From the IMG/VR virus record IMGVR_UViG_3300047323_000138, positions 1 to 64,000 of that record: DNA of 64,000 nt. One strand, written 5' to 3'. Below, in pieces: positions 34,202 through 42,240 of the stretch. The stretch comes from a virus. Position 1 is the first letter of the stretch. Each line of letters opens with the position of its first letter. A program made the position numbers and the translations under genes. The notes below the pieces were generated by a model. The model saw only the letters and a program-made list of their open reading frames with translations. It did not search any database and had not been told where the DNA came from.

Positions 34202-34264
34202 TTATTTCTTATCTACCTTACAGAATGTTGTATCCCCCAATACTGTTTCCCAAGCTAAAAACAT
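34202..34264 (-). CDS. Possible 20-residue peptide
   Basis: A short frame from ATG 34264 to TAA 34202-34204 has AGGAGAG six bases upstream. It encodes a 20-residue peptide beginning MFLAWETVLG. The good ribosome-binding site is the only support. Confidence 0.3.
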   Translation of the reverse strand: MFLAWETVLGDTTFCKVDKK

Positions 34265-34303
34265 AGCTTCTCTCCTAAAAGCACATCCTTGTGCATAAAT
34301 AAA

Positions 34304-34969
34304 TTATCTGCCGCATGAACCTACAAGGCTACAATTCGGAAAGTTTGGACAGCCAGCATGTAGGTAGGAAAACGCATCAGAATACCTCTTGTCCAAAACT
34401 AATGCTTTATTGTTACCTATTGATGCTAGATGAATTGTTAATCCGCACTTATGCAACCAATGAGATAAATTCTCATATGAATGCTCATCAATGTCTGGTG
34501 AAACTTTAGCCAATTGCTTATAGAATTCCTCATGACTTGCATCTTGGTCAATCACTATACCTTTAATTTTTGAGATTATAGGTTGAGATGCCATGTTAGG
34601 GTTCAACAATTTATTATAAATACCATTATCTTTTTCCTCCCAAATCATATCTGTCTCAATTCCTTGAGCCTCAGATTGGGTGAGCTTCTCTACCACCTTC
34701 GTAACAACCAACTCCTTCCCTTCGTGGAAATCTTTATTCAATTGAGAACAAGAGCTTTTACCACTTACACAGTGGCGGGATCTGTTTCCTTTACCCATCC
34801 CAATATATCTGAGTACACCATCAACGTGGCAAACATACACGTAGTAAATATTCTGATGCTCTGGCGAAACAGGTGTTTGCATTTTAACTCTTTCTTCTTC
34901 GGTTGTCTTGCGGTTAGGACGCTCAATAACTCGTTTGATTGGGTCCATAAAGTCTTTACTAATTTTCAT
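34304..34969 (-). CDS. GIY-YIG-type nuclease
   Basis: 221 residues. NIYYVYVCHVDGVLRYIGMGKGNRSRH (about 39-66) is the GIY-YIG pattern with a basic residue after the glycine, and the later LTQSEAQGIETDMIW supplies the catalytic glutamate. The C-terminal 90 residues contain a CPNFPNCSLVGSCGR cysteine cluster. It could be a homing endonuclease or a DNA-degradation enzyme. It follows a winged-helix gene in the leftward control operon. Confidence 0.65.
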   Translation of the reverse strand: MKISKDFMDPIKRVIERPNRKTTEEERVKMQTPVSPEHQNIYYVYVCHVDGVLRYIGMGKGNRSRHCVSGKSSCSQLNKDFHEGKELVVTKVVEKLTQSEAQGIETDMIWEEKDNGIYNKLLNPNMASQPIISKIKGIVIDQDASHEEFYKQLAKVSPDIDEHSYENLSHWLHKCGLTIHLASIGNNKALVLDKRYSDAFSYLHAGCPNFPNCSLVGSCGR

Positions 34970-34977
34970 GTTTCATC

Positions 34978-35460
34978 CTAAAAAGGTAGTTGTGAATCAT
35001 CCCAATCATCAACGGGCTGGTGCTTGTATGGTTTTGGTGTTTGCGCGGGTTTAGGTACTACTTTCTCCACATACTTAGGCTTTTCTTCCTCAAGTATCTT
35101 GAAGGCTGCGACACTACCTTCCCACAAAACTAAATCAGAATGCACCTTGTAGTAAAACCACCGCCATTGACCAGAATCGGGCCTCAACTTCTGACCTTCC
35201 ATAATTCCATGATCAAGAAAGGATCTTAGGATTGTTCCTGCGGATTTATACTCTACACCACAACATTTAGCGATTGTTGCTTGTGCTTCATAATGTTGAC
35301 CTTTCAAGGTTTCAGTAAAGAACTCATTCTTACTGAGCATATAGGCATAAATAATCTTACCACTTGCTGAGAGCTTTACAGCTTCTCCTGTCTTCTTACT
35401 AATGTACCCATCTGCCAATGCTAGGCTTTTGGGTAGTTTATAGAATTCATCTGTGTTCAC
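34978..35460 (-). CDS. Winged-helix protein with SSB-like C-terminal tip
   Basis: 160 residues. Residues 1-95 look like a RepA/DnaD-type winged helix (ASGKIIYAYMLSKNEFF, EAQATIAKCCGVEYKSAGTILR). A Pro/Lys-rich linker (about 128-146) leads to the last ten residues, DDWDDSQLPF. This strongly resembles the acidic tip with terminal Pro-Phe that bacterial SSB uses to recruit replication proteins. It may be a replication or DNA-binding adaptor. No SSB fold is seen. Confidence 0.55.
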   Translation of the reverse strand: MNTDEFYKLPKSLALADGYISKKTGEAVKLSASGKIIYAYMLSKNEFFTETLKGQHYEAQATIAKCCGVEYKSAGTILRSFLDHGIMEGQKLRPDSGQWRWFYYKVHSDLVLWEGSVAAFKILEEEKPKYVEKVVPKPAQTPKPYKHQPVDDWDDSQLPF

Positions 35461-35516
35461 ATTGTTGTACCTTTAGTTATATTATTGTAAATCTAGAGTT
35501 TTTATGTTGCTATTTT

Positions 35517-35642
35517 CTATTTTGTCATATCTTGAATCTCCTTTAGTTTGAACATGCATTTCAGAATAAAAGATTGTCGACTCATCTCACCACGATTCTC
35601 ATCAATCCAAGAAAGTAGTGGTCGAGGGATAATCAAGCTCAT
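35517..35642 (-). CDS. Ribbon-helix-helix regulator (Arc-like)
   Basis: 41 residues starting MSLIIPRPLLSWIDENRGEM, then SRQSFILKCMFKLKEI. A short N-terminal strand followed by two helices with a G-x-x-S-R turn fits the Arc/MetJ family of small repressors. GGAG lies upstream of the ATG. The next 300 bases carry several copies of TATAGGA, a plausible binding site array. Confidence 0.6.
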   Translation of the reverse strand: MSLIIPRPLLSWIDENRGEMSRQSFILKCMFKLKEIQDMTK

Positions 35643-35673
35643 TTTGTATCTCCTACGTTATTTATCTCATAGG

Positions 35674-35940
35674 TATAGGACAAAAGATCCCATACTCGTT
35701 TCTTTCTCTATCACTTCGTTCTTGCACCAAACAATGAATAAAAGAACAAAAGCTTTGCACTCTTAAATCAAGATCTTGCTGAATACCACAATCTTACGCT
35801 CTACCGAGCTGTTTGTAAAGTATAGGATATTAAATCCTATTAGCTTTTAAAATCTATATTTTCTTTCTATCTTAATCATTCTATATAAAGAGACATTTTA
35901 TCCTATACATATAACCTTAAATGTCCCATACCTATAGGAT
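35674..35940. promoter_or_regulatory. Array of TATAGGA sites (putative operators)
   Basis: TATAGGA or its complement occurs at 35674-35680, 35821-35827, 35834-35840 (partial), 35901-35907 and 35933-35939. Two form an inverted pair ATAGGAT / ATCCTAT (35822-35840). The array lies in the divergent gap between a leftward and a rightward promoter and upstream of a ribbon-helix-helix gene. The gap 35,643-36,154 has no other visible gene. Confidence 0.55.
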
Positions 35941-35991
35941 AAATTAAGTAGCTTTTTAATTCCTTTCATCTTTGTTTCTTCATTCCCATAA

Positions 35992-36021
35992 AGATTAGCA
36001 CCCTTCCCATGTATCTGTCAA
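35992..36021 (-). promoter_or_regulatory. Leftward sigma-70-type promoter
   Basis: TTGACA (36021-36016) and TAATCT (35997-35992) on the minus strand, spacer 18. It would transcribe through the TATAGGA array into the regulator and the winged-helix gene. Confidence 0.6.
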
Positions 36022-36088
36022 CCCTCACACCAAAATAATCCCTATTCCAAATCAACCTAACCAAATATAAATTCTTTTAGCAATCCGC

Positions 36089-36117
36089 TTGCTTTCCACA
36101 AATCTGTAGCGTAATAT
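36089..36117 (+). promoter_or_regulatory. Rightward sigma-70-type promoter
   Basis: TTGCTT (36089-36094) and TAATAT (36112-36117) with a 17-base spacer, 38 bases before the first gene of the rightward block. Confidence 0.6.
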
Positions 36118-36154
36118 AGGTTCATCAAATACAGAAACACACAGGAGAGAAGAA

Positions 36155-36436
36155 ATGAATGTGCATTTTGAAGTCTGGACAACTGAAATTACACTGAACA
36201 AAGAGATGACCTTCTATAATCATTTGTGGTGGGATATGAAATCCAATCGATACGGTATCACACATTTTATTGAAAAATACGATGACGTTTGTGAGCACAC
36301 CGCTTCGTATGAATTCTTCAGGAATGGTGAGATGTTGTGTTCAGGTGAAGGTGATCCAATTCCTCAAGATAAAATTGGTACAGGTGGGGTTAGTGTTATG
36401 GTGCAGATTGATTATGCGGAGTACGTGTTCAAATGA
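36155..36436 (+). CDS. Hypothetical protein, first gene of the rightward block
   Basis: 93 residues with no recognised motif. It is beta-rich in appearance (HFEVWTTEITLNKEM; GGVSVMVQIDYAEYVFK) and contains two Trp in a row. AGGAG lies upstream. Its stop overlaps the next start by four bases, so the two are translationally coupled. Confidence 0.65.
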   Translation: MNVHFEVWTTEITLNKEMTFYNHLWWDMKSNRYGITHFIEKYDDVCEHTASYEFFRNGEMLCSGEGDPIPQDKIGTGGVSVMVQIDYAEYVFK

Positions 36437-36891
36437 GATATACACGCGGTAAATGGGTCGCTAGCTACCGAGATACATTCTCCCTAGACATCACCCTATC
36501 CCCAATCATCTACGCCGGACTCTCACGTTTCCACGATGTCTTAGAACAAAAGAATCGCGAAGGGAGATGTCTAGGTATCCCAAACGAATATATGAAAGAC
36601 GAATCCAAGTGGGTGACAGACTCTGACGTACAAAATTGGCTAGACGACATCAAGAAGATGATGTATGCTTTCGAGAACAAAGAGCCTGATATAAGTTTGT
36701 ATGGGTTTAAGCTAGAGATGGTGCCAGTTCCGGGAGGTGTTGCTAAAGAAGGCTGCTCAGTTCCCTACACAATCGAGTGTGATAATCTGGAAGAGAAAGC
36801 TAGATATCGTGCTGATTGTGTTGAGCATGAGAGGTTGGTGCAAGAAGGGTTGAATCTACTAGCACTTCGCTGGAAGTCTCTTTGGTGGTAA
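36433..36891 (+). CDS. Hypothetical protein
   Basis: 152 residues, mostly helical, with an LAL..W ending typical of soluble small phage proteins. VTDSDVQNWLDDIKKMMYAFENKEPD marks an amphipathic helix at about 55-82. No known family is recognised. It is coupled to the previous gene by an ATGA overlap. Confidence 0.65.
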   Translation: MRYTRGKWVASYRDTFSLDITLSPIIYAGLSRFHDVLEQKNREGRCLGIPNEYMKDESKWVTDSDVQNWLDDIKKMMYAFENKEPDISLYGFKLEMVPVPGGVAKEGCSVPYTIECDNLEEKARYRADCVEHERLVQEGLNLLALRWKSLWW

Positions 36892-36914
36892 ATTAATTTA
36901 ATAGGAGAAAGGAA

Positions 36915-37079
36915 ATGAGTGATTATATTGAAGCTGGCTACGAAACACGCAAACACTATCTAGAATCTCTAGCTGATGAATATAATGTAGATATTGAGGT
37001 AGTGTTTGCACTAGCTTCTCTACTTGGACGGAATGAAGACTTTGATGGTTTGATTAGCGCTTTGGAGGATTCACAGTGA
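36915..37079 (+). CDS. Small helical protein
   Basis: 54 residues from ATG 36915 with AAAGGAAA upstream. It is acidic and helical (AGYETRKHYLESLADEYN; VVFALASLLG). Its TGA overlaps the GTG start of the methyltransferase (GTGA), so it may couple translation of that enzyme. Confidence 0.6.
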   Translation: MSDYIEAGYETRKHYLESLADEYNVDIEVVFALASLLGRNEDFDGLISALEDSQ

Positions 37080-37753
37080 TTGACTTGTATCATGGTGATT
37101 GCATTGAACAACTTATGAATGTTTCAGATAATTCGGTTAACCTTATTCTAACTGACCCACCCTATAATATTGCACGAAAGAATAATTTTCATACAATGGG
37201 GCGAGCTGGGATTGACTTTGGTGACTGGGATAAAGGCTTTGATTTATTCTCGTATATTAAAGAAATTCCCCGTATCTTGCACAAAGACGGATCTGTGATT
37301 ATATTTAATGACTGGAAAAATATTGGCGAGATTGCACGTTGCTGTGAAGAGAACGGTTTGGTGATTAAAGATATGTTGCGTTGGGAGAAACTTAACCCTA
37401 TGCCTCGTAATAAAGATCGTCGTTATATTACAGATTATGAAGTTGCTGTTTGGTGTACTAATACCAAAGCTAAATGGACATTTAACCCTCAGGCTGATAC
37501 ATATGATCGTCCAAAGTTTGTTGGTAGCCTGACTCCGGGAAAAGAAAAGACTGGACATACTACACAGAAGCCAGTATATCTTATGGAGCAACTATTGAAA
37601 ATTCATAGTAATCCTGAAGATGTTGTATTGGATATGTTTATGGGTAGTGGTACAACTGGTGTAGCTTGTAAGAATCTTAATCGTAAATTTATTGGTATTG
37701 AGCTGGACGAAGCTTATTTCAACATTGCAAAGAATCGTATTATGGAAGTATAA
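37076..37753 (+). CDS. DNA methyltransferase (beta class, N4-cytosine or N6-adenine)
   Basis: 225 residues. Motif IV is DPPY at residues 27-30 and motif I is VLDMFMGSGTTG near 184-195 (VVLDMFMGSGTTGVACKNLNRKFIGIELDE), so IV precedes I, the beta class order. It transfers a methyl group from S-adenosylmethionine to DNA. A phage-borne solitary enzyme often protects DNA from host restriction. The start is GTG. No cognate endonuclease is nearby. Confidence 0.9.
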   Translation: MIDLYHGDCIEQLMNVSDNSVNLILTDPPYNIARKNNFHTMGRAGIDFGDWDKGFDLFSYIKEIPRILHKDGSVIIFNDWKNIGEIARCCEENGLVIKDMLRWEKLNPMPRNKDRRYITDYEVAVWCTNTKAKWTFNPQADTYDRPKFVGSLTPGKEKTGHTTQKPVYLMEQLLKIHSNPEDVVLDMFMGSGTTGVACKNLNRKFIGIELDEAYFNIAKNRIMEV

Positions 37754-37755
37754 TA

Positions 37756-37992
37756 ATGATCTACATTCTCTACTACCTAATCTGTGCAGTATCGAGCTTT
37801 TATATCACTAAAAACTACGTTGAGTCCAACCTTAGACGTGTAGGCATCCAAGACGCTAGCATCGCTACCGCTATGAGAAATGCCGCTAAGAAAGACGAAA
37901 CAATTGATCCAATGCATGATTGTCCAGACCATGTAGCTTCAGCTTTGTTTTGGACTATTCTTTTGGTGTACACTGGTGTATTGGCAAATTAA
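37756..37992 (+). CDS. Small membrane protein
   Basis: 78 residues with a hydrophobic N-terminal helix (about 2-17) and a C-terminal one (about 62-77, ALFWTILLVYTGVLAN), the centre being polar. It would span the inner membrane twice. It starts two bases after the methyltransferase stop. The role is unknown. Confidence 0.6.
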   Translation: MIYILYYLICAVSSFYITKNYVESNLRRVGIQDASIATAMRNAAKKDETIDPMHDCPDHVASALFWTILLVYTGVLAN

Positions 37993-38026
37993 TAAACAAG
38001 ACTTTTCAGATTTTAGGGGGTAATAT

Positions 38027-38227
38027 ATGATTACTAAAACTGACGACAAGAAACACAAATACCAAAGCTGGGAAACTCTCCTGACACTTAGCTATGGAGG
38101 TGCTATGGATTATATTACATTTGATTTAGCTGCTTGGGGTTCTACAGAACAAGAGTCGGTAGACAATTTCAAATTGGCTTGGGAGACACTAAAGGATAAA
38201 GTAGATGAATTGGTGGCTCAAGAATGA
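38027..38227 (+). CDS. Hypothetical protein
   Basis: 66 residues, mixed charged, with WETLLTLSYGGAMDYITF and a helical end (FKLAWETLKDKVDELVAQE). Stop overlaps the next start by four bases. The family is unknown. Confidence 0.6.
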   Translation: MITKTDDKKHKYQSWETLLTLSYGGAMDYITFDLAAWGSTEQESVDNFKLAWETLKDKVDELVAQE

Positions 38228-38433
38228 AACGTCTAATCATGTACCGCTACAGTTCTTGGACAGAAGGTTGTGGATGTTGCTCAAATAGTGAATCACTCTA
38301 TGATGTCTATGAAGATGGTGTGTTAGTGTCAGAAGCTAATTGGTGTGATCTATTTAGTAACGAGCAAGAATTACGTGAAGGTTTGAAACACCTTGAACCT
38401 TTTTATGTTGATCCTGATTGTTGGTGGTTTTGA
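38224..38433 (+). CDS. Small Cys-containing protein
   Basis: 69 residues. A CGCC cluster (GCGCCSNSES, about 16-19) could bind a metal, followed by an acidic part. It ends in DPDCWWF. Stop and next start overlap as TGATG. Confidence 0.6.
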   Translation: MKRLIMYRYSSWTEGCGCCSNSESLYDVYEDGVLVSEANWCDLFSNEQELREGLKHLEPFYVDPDCWWF

Positions 38434-38651
38434 TGATTGATCCCTTTAACAGTGTAAATTGGAACAAAGAAATTATTGGTGTAGATGCTGAAGGTGAGCA
38501 TCTAAAGGTTATGATTAGTAATGTGACAGGTACACCAACTATGTGGGGCTGGTCAGTATTTCGTAGACAAGGAGGTTACAGGACTTACGGTTTGAGTGTA
38601 GAGACTATGCTGAGTAGAGGTTGGAGGTTTTATGAAAGTATGTTGCGGTAG
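38433..38651 (+). CDS. Hypothetical protein
   Basis: 72 residues starting MIDPFNSVNW, chosen because the ATG overlaps the previous stop. It is beta-rich with Trp (PTMWGWSVFRRQGGYR). Its end overlaps the next gene by 20 bases. Confidence 0.55.
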   Translation: MIDPFNSVNWNKEIIGVDAEGEHLKVMISNVTGTPTMWGWSVFRRQGGYRTYGLSVETMLSRGWRFYESMLR

Positions 38652-38973
38652 TGGTAAACCTTATGACACTCAAACAGATATCCAAAAACTTGGTTGTTAT
38701 TCTACAGATCACTGTGTAGGACCAATTGAAGTGGAAGACTTCGATCTTCTGCTGACAGGGCTTGGAACATTCGACACAAACGATTGCATTAGTCACGAAG
38801 ACATGCGACATTTATTTAACAAGGCTGACAGTTGGGAAGAATGGATAACCTCACAGGTTGAACAAGAAGGGATTGAGAAATATAAGGCGTGGTATGCTAG
38901 AATGAATTCTCGCTGTGATCTACACCCTGAGTTGATTGAAGCTCATAATGAATTATTTGGAGAGGAAGGATGA
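38632..38973 (+). CDS. Hypothetical protein
   Basis: 113 residues. An N-terminal CCGSGKPYD and CYSTDHC give several cysteines, which might bind zinc. The rest is helical and acidic, ending ELFGEEG. It is coupled to the genes before and after by overlaps. The function is unknown. Confidence 0.55.
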   Translation: MKVCCGSGKPYDTQTDIQKLGCYSTDHCVGPIEVEDFDLLLTGLGTFDTNDCISHEDMRHLFNKADSWEEWITSQVEQEGIEKYKAWYARMNSRCDLHPELIEAHNELFGEEG

Positions 38974-39116
38974 CACAAGAACAGAAAGAAGAGATTCTTA
39001 AACAGTACCTTCAATGGGTTGATCAAGTGTGTGATGATTTCCCTGAAAAGATGCATTTCAACCCAGAGGAAATCGTTATGAAAGTGTTAGGGTTGGTGGA
39101 GGAATATTCTGAATGA
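38970..39116 (+). CDS. Small acidic helical protein
   Basis: 48 residues from ATG 38970, coupled on both sides by four-base overlaps. It is acidic and helical (EQKEEILKQYLQWVDQVCDDF). AGGAAG precedes the ATG. Confidence 0.55.
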   Translation: MTQEQKEEILKQYLQWVDQVCDDFPEKMHFNPEEIVMKVLGLVEEYSE

Positions 39117-39361
39117 AGCAACAAGAGATTCAGAAGATCAGGGCTTTAGATCCTACACAATGTAACGGGACTTTTGCGAGTGTACTCTTAGACCCCAACA
39201 TTAACCAAGCACATTATGCAGAAGTGTTGTATTATTTGTTGAGTAAGGTGCTTGAAGAGAAATCGTATCTAGAACGCGTCAGTAATGCTATGACGCGAGT
39301 ATTGCAGTCGAATGGGTTGCTGGATGAATTGAATAAATGTCTTGAGTTGGAGGAGAAATAA
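39113..39361 (+). CDS. Hypothetical helical protein
   Basis: 82 residues, helical, with HYAEVLYYLLSKVLEEKSYLERV and a leucine-rich C-terminus (LLDELNKCLELEEK) that could form a coiled coil. It is followed directly by the next gene. Confidence 0.55.
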   Translation: MKQQEIQKIRALDPTQCNGTFASVLLDPNINQAHYAEVLYYLLSKVLEEKSYLERVSNAMTRVLQSNGLLDELNKCLELEEK

Positions 39362-39655
39362 GTGAAGATTAATTTTGAAGCTACAGCGGCAGAGTTGCAA
39401 GCAGCATATGGTGATGACTTTGATTGTACAAAGCCTATTGAAATCACATTTGGTAAAGAAACGTTTACTTGCTGGGTGACTAATTATGACTTGCGAAAAG
39501 AACATTGGAGGAATGAAACACTGATTCAAGTTCATTCTGAAGGACGTTCTAAGCGGCTACAGGATATTACTGATGCTAAGGATCTTGTGAACAAGACTAA
39601 AGAAGCTCACAAGGAAGCGCAGCGTAAACTGGCAGAGCTTCAGGAGGGTAAATGA
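39362..39655 (+). CDS. Hypothetical protein with C-terminal coiled coil
   Basis: 97 residues from a GTG that immediately follows the previous stop. The first 60 residues are mixed; residues about 68-95 form a charged helix (KDLVNKTKEAHKEAQRKLAEL). The function is unknown. Confidence 0.55.
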   Translation: MKINFEATAAELQAAYGDDFDCTKPIEITFGKETFTCWVTNYDLRKEHWRNETLIQVHSEGRSKRLQDITDAKDLVNKTKEAHKEAQRKLAELQEGK

Positions 39656-39882
39656 GAAAGTCTAATATGGAAGTGAGTGTGTCGTTCCTAGCCGGTACAT
39701 CATTCCAAGACGCTTGCGAGGAAGCTAAGGGTTATGCAATAAAGAACAACCTTGCATACGTTCGGTTTGACTTTAATGGAATTCATTGTGCAATTAGTCA
39801 GCGAGCTGATGTTGACAAAGCTTATGATAAGTTCATGAATGCGCTTAAAACTGAATCAAAGTATAAATTCTTTTGTGAATAA
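39652..39882 (+). CDS. Hypothetical protein
   Basis: 76 residues with alternating strand and helix patterns (EVSVSFLAGTSFQDACEEAKGY; LAYVRFDFNGIHCAISQ) and no recognised motif. It ends the first run of the rightward block, before an HNH gene. Confidence 0.55.
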   Translation: MRKSNMEVSVSFLAGTSFQDACEEAKGYAIKNNLAYVRFDFNGIHCAISQRADVDKAYDKFMNALKTESKYKFFCE

Positions 39883-39997
39883 ATATGTGAAGGATTTGTT
39901 TAGAAAAAGCTTTACAAAGCAACACAGGTGTGAGATTCTAGGTTCGTAGGAAATGTGAAGCAAAGAAAGGCGGTATAATTTAAATAACGTAAGTGAG

Positions 39998-40645
39998 GTG
40001 GTATCTTGGGCGCACGTGGGGGGCAGTCAAAAGGGTCGGACTGTTAATCGACCTAAATTTGAAAAAGGATATAAGCGAACTAGACTTATCCAAGGTTTTG
40101 GTGTTAATGATGCTGATTATTCTTTGGGTAATAGTAAAGGAGACACTAAATGCCCTATACATAAGAAGTGGTTAGATATGATTTATAGGTGCTATCGGCC
40201 AAATAATGAAGAAACGTCTTATAGGGACAAGACAGTCTCACTAAAGTGGAAGCGTTTCTCTGACTTTAAGATGTGGGTAGATATGCAAGTCTTTAGTAAA
40301 GAAATGGATTTAGATAAAGATATTCTAATCAAAGGTAACAAAGAGTATGGTCCAGATACTTGCGCATTTGTACCGGAATATGTAAACCTATCCATCAGTG
40401 GATTTAAATCTAAAGAAATAAACCCTTGGCCTATTGGTGTACATTGGTCAACACACCTTAAAGGTCGACCCTTCGAATCGATGTGTCAGATTGGAGATAA
40501 AAGAAAACGACTAGGTAGGTTTGCAACTCCGGAAGAAGCTCATGCTGCATGGCAGCTAGGTAAAGTAGAGGCTTTAGAACTTGTTATTAATCGCTACGCA
40601 AAAGAGGAGTGTTTTCGTACAGACGTTGCAGATGCTTTGATGTGA
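39998..40645 (+). CDS. HNH-type homing endonuclease, start region possibly frameshifted
   Basis: 215 residues from GTG 39998. From about residue 12 the sequence GRTVNRPKFEKGYKRTRLIQGFGVNDADY matches the normal front of this nuclease group. The HNH-like part follows (CPIHKKWLDMIYRCYRP, CAFVPEYVNLSIS), then AP2-like residues (WPIGVHWSTHLKGRPFESMCQ). The first ten residues look unnatural. A TTG in another frame, with GAGG seven bases before it, would give MGARGGQSKG, the expected front, so one extra base may have shifted the frame. Confidence 0.65.
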   Translation: MVSWAHVGGSQKGRTVNRPKFEKGYKRTRLIQGFGVNDADYSLGNSKGDTKCPIHKKWLDMIYRCYRPNNEETSYRDKTVSLKWKRFSDFKMWVDMQVFSKEMDLDKDILIKGNKEYGPDTCAFVPEYVNLSISGFKSKEINPWPIGVHWSTHLKGRPFESMCQIGDKRKRLGRFATPEEAHAAWQLGKVEALELVINRYAKEECFRTDVADALM

Positions 40646-40713
40646 AGAGTTTGGGATTTGAGGTTGGACCATGCAAACGGCGTAGAAACTAAATCATTGT
40701 AAGGAATTAAATT

Positions 40714-41460
40714 ATGGCAAAGCGTAGCTTGGAACAAACTGTTCAGAATCGTTGGGAAAAGAAAGCGGATGTTGGGCGTGTAATTAAAAGCAAGTTTCAA
40801 GATGAAAATTATCTTGCTGTTCCAGTTACCGCAAAGACTGAAGTTCAAAAACAGTTCCTTAATGCGTTGAAAGAGTTTGATGTTGTAGTCTTTTCAGCTC
40901 CGGCTGGCGTAGGTAAGAGCTACCTTGCTATGAGCGAAGCTTCAGACTGGTTGAAGAAAGGACTTTACGATAAGATTACTTTGTCTCGTGCAGTAATCCC
41001 GATGGGTCGTAGTCTGGGTATGCTTCCTAATAATCTTCAGCAGAAGTTCGAACCGTTTCTAATGCCTTTGTTGGAAGTATTGTGGAAACGTTACGGGAAA
41101 AGTTACTACGAAAATTGCTTGGCACTAGGTACTGTCGAATTGTTGGCGCCAGAATATGCTCGCGGTCGGTCGGTATCTGGGGTAATGATCATCGACGAAG
41201 TACAATGTATGGATCAGAATGAACTCTACACAATGCTTACTCGTATGGAGGCCGGTGCTAAGTTGATTCTCATCGGTGATGGCACTGGACACCAAACAGA
41301 TATTAAAGGTGTCAATGGTATTGAGTGGCTTACTAAGTTTGTAGAGAAGAATCCAGAACTTCAGAAGCATATTAAAGTAATTACAGCAACTAGCGAAGAT
41401 ATTGTTCGCGGTGGTTTGTGCAAAGCAATGGTTAAAGCCAAAGAAAAGGAGAGTAAATAA
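40714..41460 (+). CDS. PhoH-like ATPase
   Basis: 248 residues. Walker A is in FSAPAGVGKSYLA (about 62-74) and Walker B is MIIDEVQCM (about 158-166). The IPMGRSLGMLPNNLQQKFEPFLMPLLEVL segment and GDGTGHQTDIKGVNGI are standard PhoH features. Phage PhoH proteins are thought to act on RNA or phosphate-starvation pathways, but the substrate is unsettled. It directly precedes a protease gene. Confidence 0.88.
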   Translation: MAKRSLEQTVQNRWEKKADVGRVIKSKFQDENYLAVPVTAKTEVQKQFLNALKEFDVVVFSAPAGVGKSYLAMSEASDWLKKGLYDKITLSRAVIPMGRSLGMLPNNLQQKFEPFLMPLLEVLWKRYGKSYYENCLALGTVELLAPEYARGRSVSGVMIIDEVQCMDQNELYTMLTRMEAGAKLILIGDGTGHQTDIKGVNGIEWLTKFVEKNPELQKHIKVITATSEDIVRGGLCKAMVKAKEKESK

Positions 41461-41461
41461 T

Positions 41462-42235
41462 ATGAAAAACGAAGATCTGATGTTGTTGCCACAGAAGTCC
41501 CGTATCTCGTCCAGTCACAATGGTGGTATGACTCACGTCATCCGAATTCATGAGGATATCTCCGAGCCAAGTAACTGGAGCGATGAACTTGACTTGATTA
41601 ACGGAGCATCTGAACAGGACACAATTGTATTAGACGTATGCTCGCCGGGTGGATATCTTGACACAGCAATGCTCTTTCATCGTTCATTGAATAGTTGTGC
41701 AGCACACACTGTTGCAATTATTGGTCCTGAATGTGCAAGTGCTGCCAGCGTGATTAGTTTGAGCTGTCGGGAATGGATTCTTGACGACACTTCAAGCCTA
41801 ATGATTCACACATCGAGCTATTCACTCGGAGGAAAAGATACAGACATTCTGGAACATGCAAACTTCTCCCGTGGTCAGTTGAAGCGTCTTTATGAAAATG
41901 TGTATTCGGGCTTTCTCAGCCCAGATGACCTTAGCGATGTAATCAAAGGAACACCATTTTACTTTGACGCGGAGAACATTGCTGACCGATTGGATAATTT
42001 GCAAGAATACCGTGCAAGCCTTCCTTGCCCTTGCGGTGATAGTAATTGTGGGAAGAATCCTCCAGTTGAAGACGAAGAAGACTTTGACGAAATGCCTTCG
42101 CTAGCCGACATCGTTGCCGGTGCAGTAAAAGATGGAATTGCAGCCTATGAGAAGTCTCGCCTTGCTGCCGAACGTAAAGCTTCTAAGCCAAAGGCTGCAC
42201 CAAAAGCTACAAAAGTAATAGAAAAAGTCGAATAA
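41462..42235 (+). CDS. ClpP / SppA-like serine peptidase
   Basis: 257 residues from ATG 41462, which lies two bases after the PhoH stop with GGAGAG upstream. The core LDVCSPGGYLDTAMLFHR, GPECASAASVISLSC (catalytic Ser in ASAAS) and SSLMIHTSS (catalytic His) form the ClpP-fold active site in order. An acidic-then-Lys-rich tail (about 190-257) is added. It could mature phage proteins or degrade host ones. It lies away from the structural operon, so a head role is less obvious. Confidence 0.75.
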   Translation: MKNEDLMLLPQKSRISSSHNGGMTHVIRIHEDISEPSNWSDELDLINGASEQDTIVLDVCSPGGYLDTAMLFHRSLNSCAAHTVAIIGPECASAASVISLSCREWILDDTSSLMIHTSSYSLGGKDTDILEHANFSRGQLKRLYENVYSGFLSPDDLSDVIKGTPFYFDAENIADRLDNLQEYRASLPCPCGDSNCGKNPPVEDEEDFDEMPSLADIVAGAVKDGIAAYEKSRLAAERKASKPKAAPKATKVIEKVE

Positions 42236-42240
42236 AGAGC

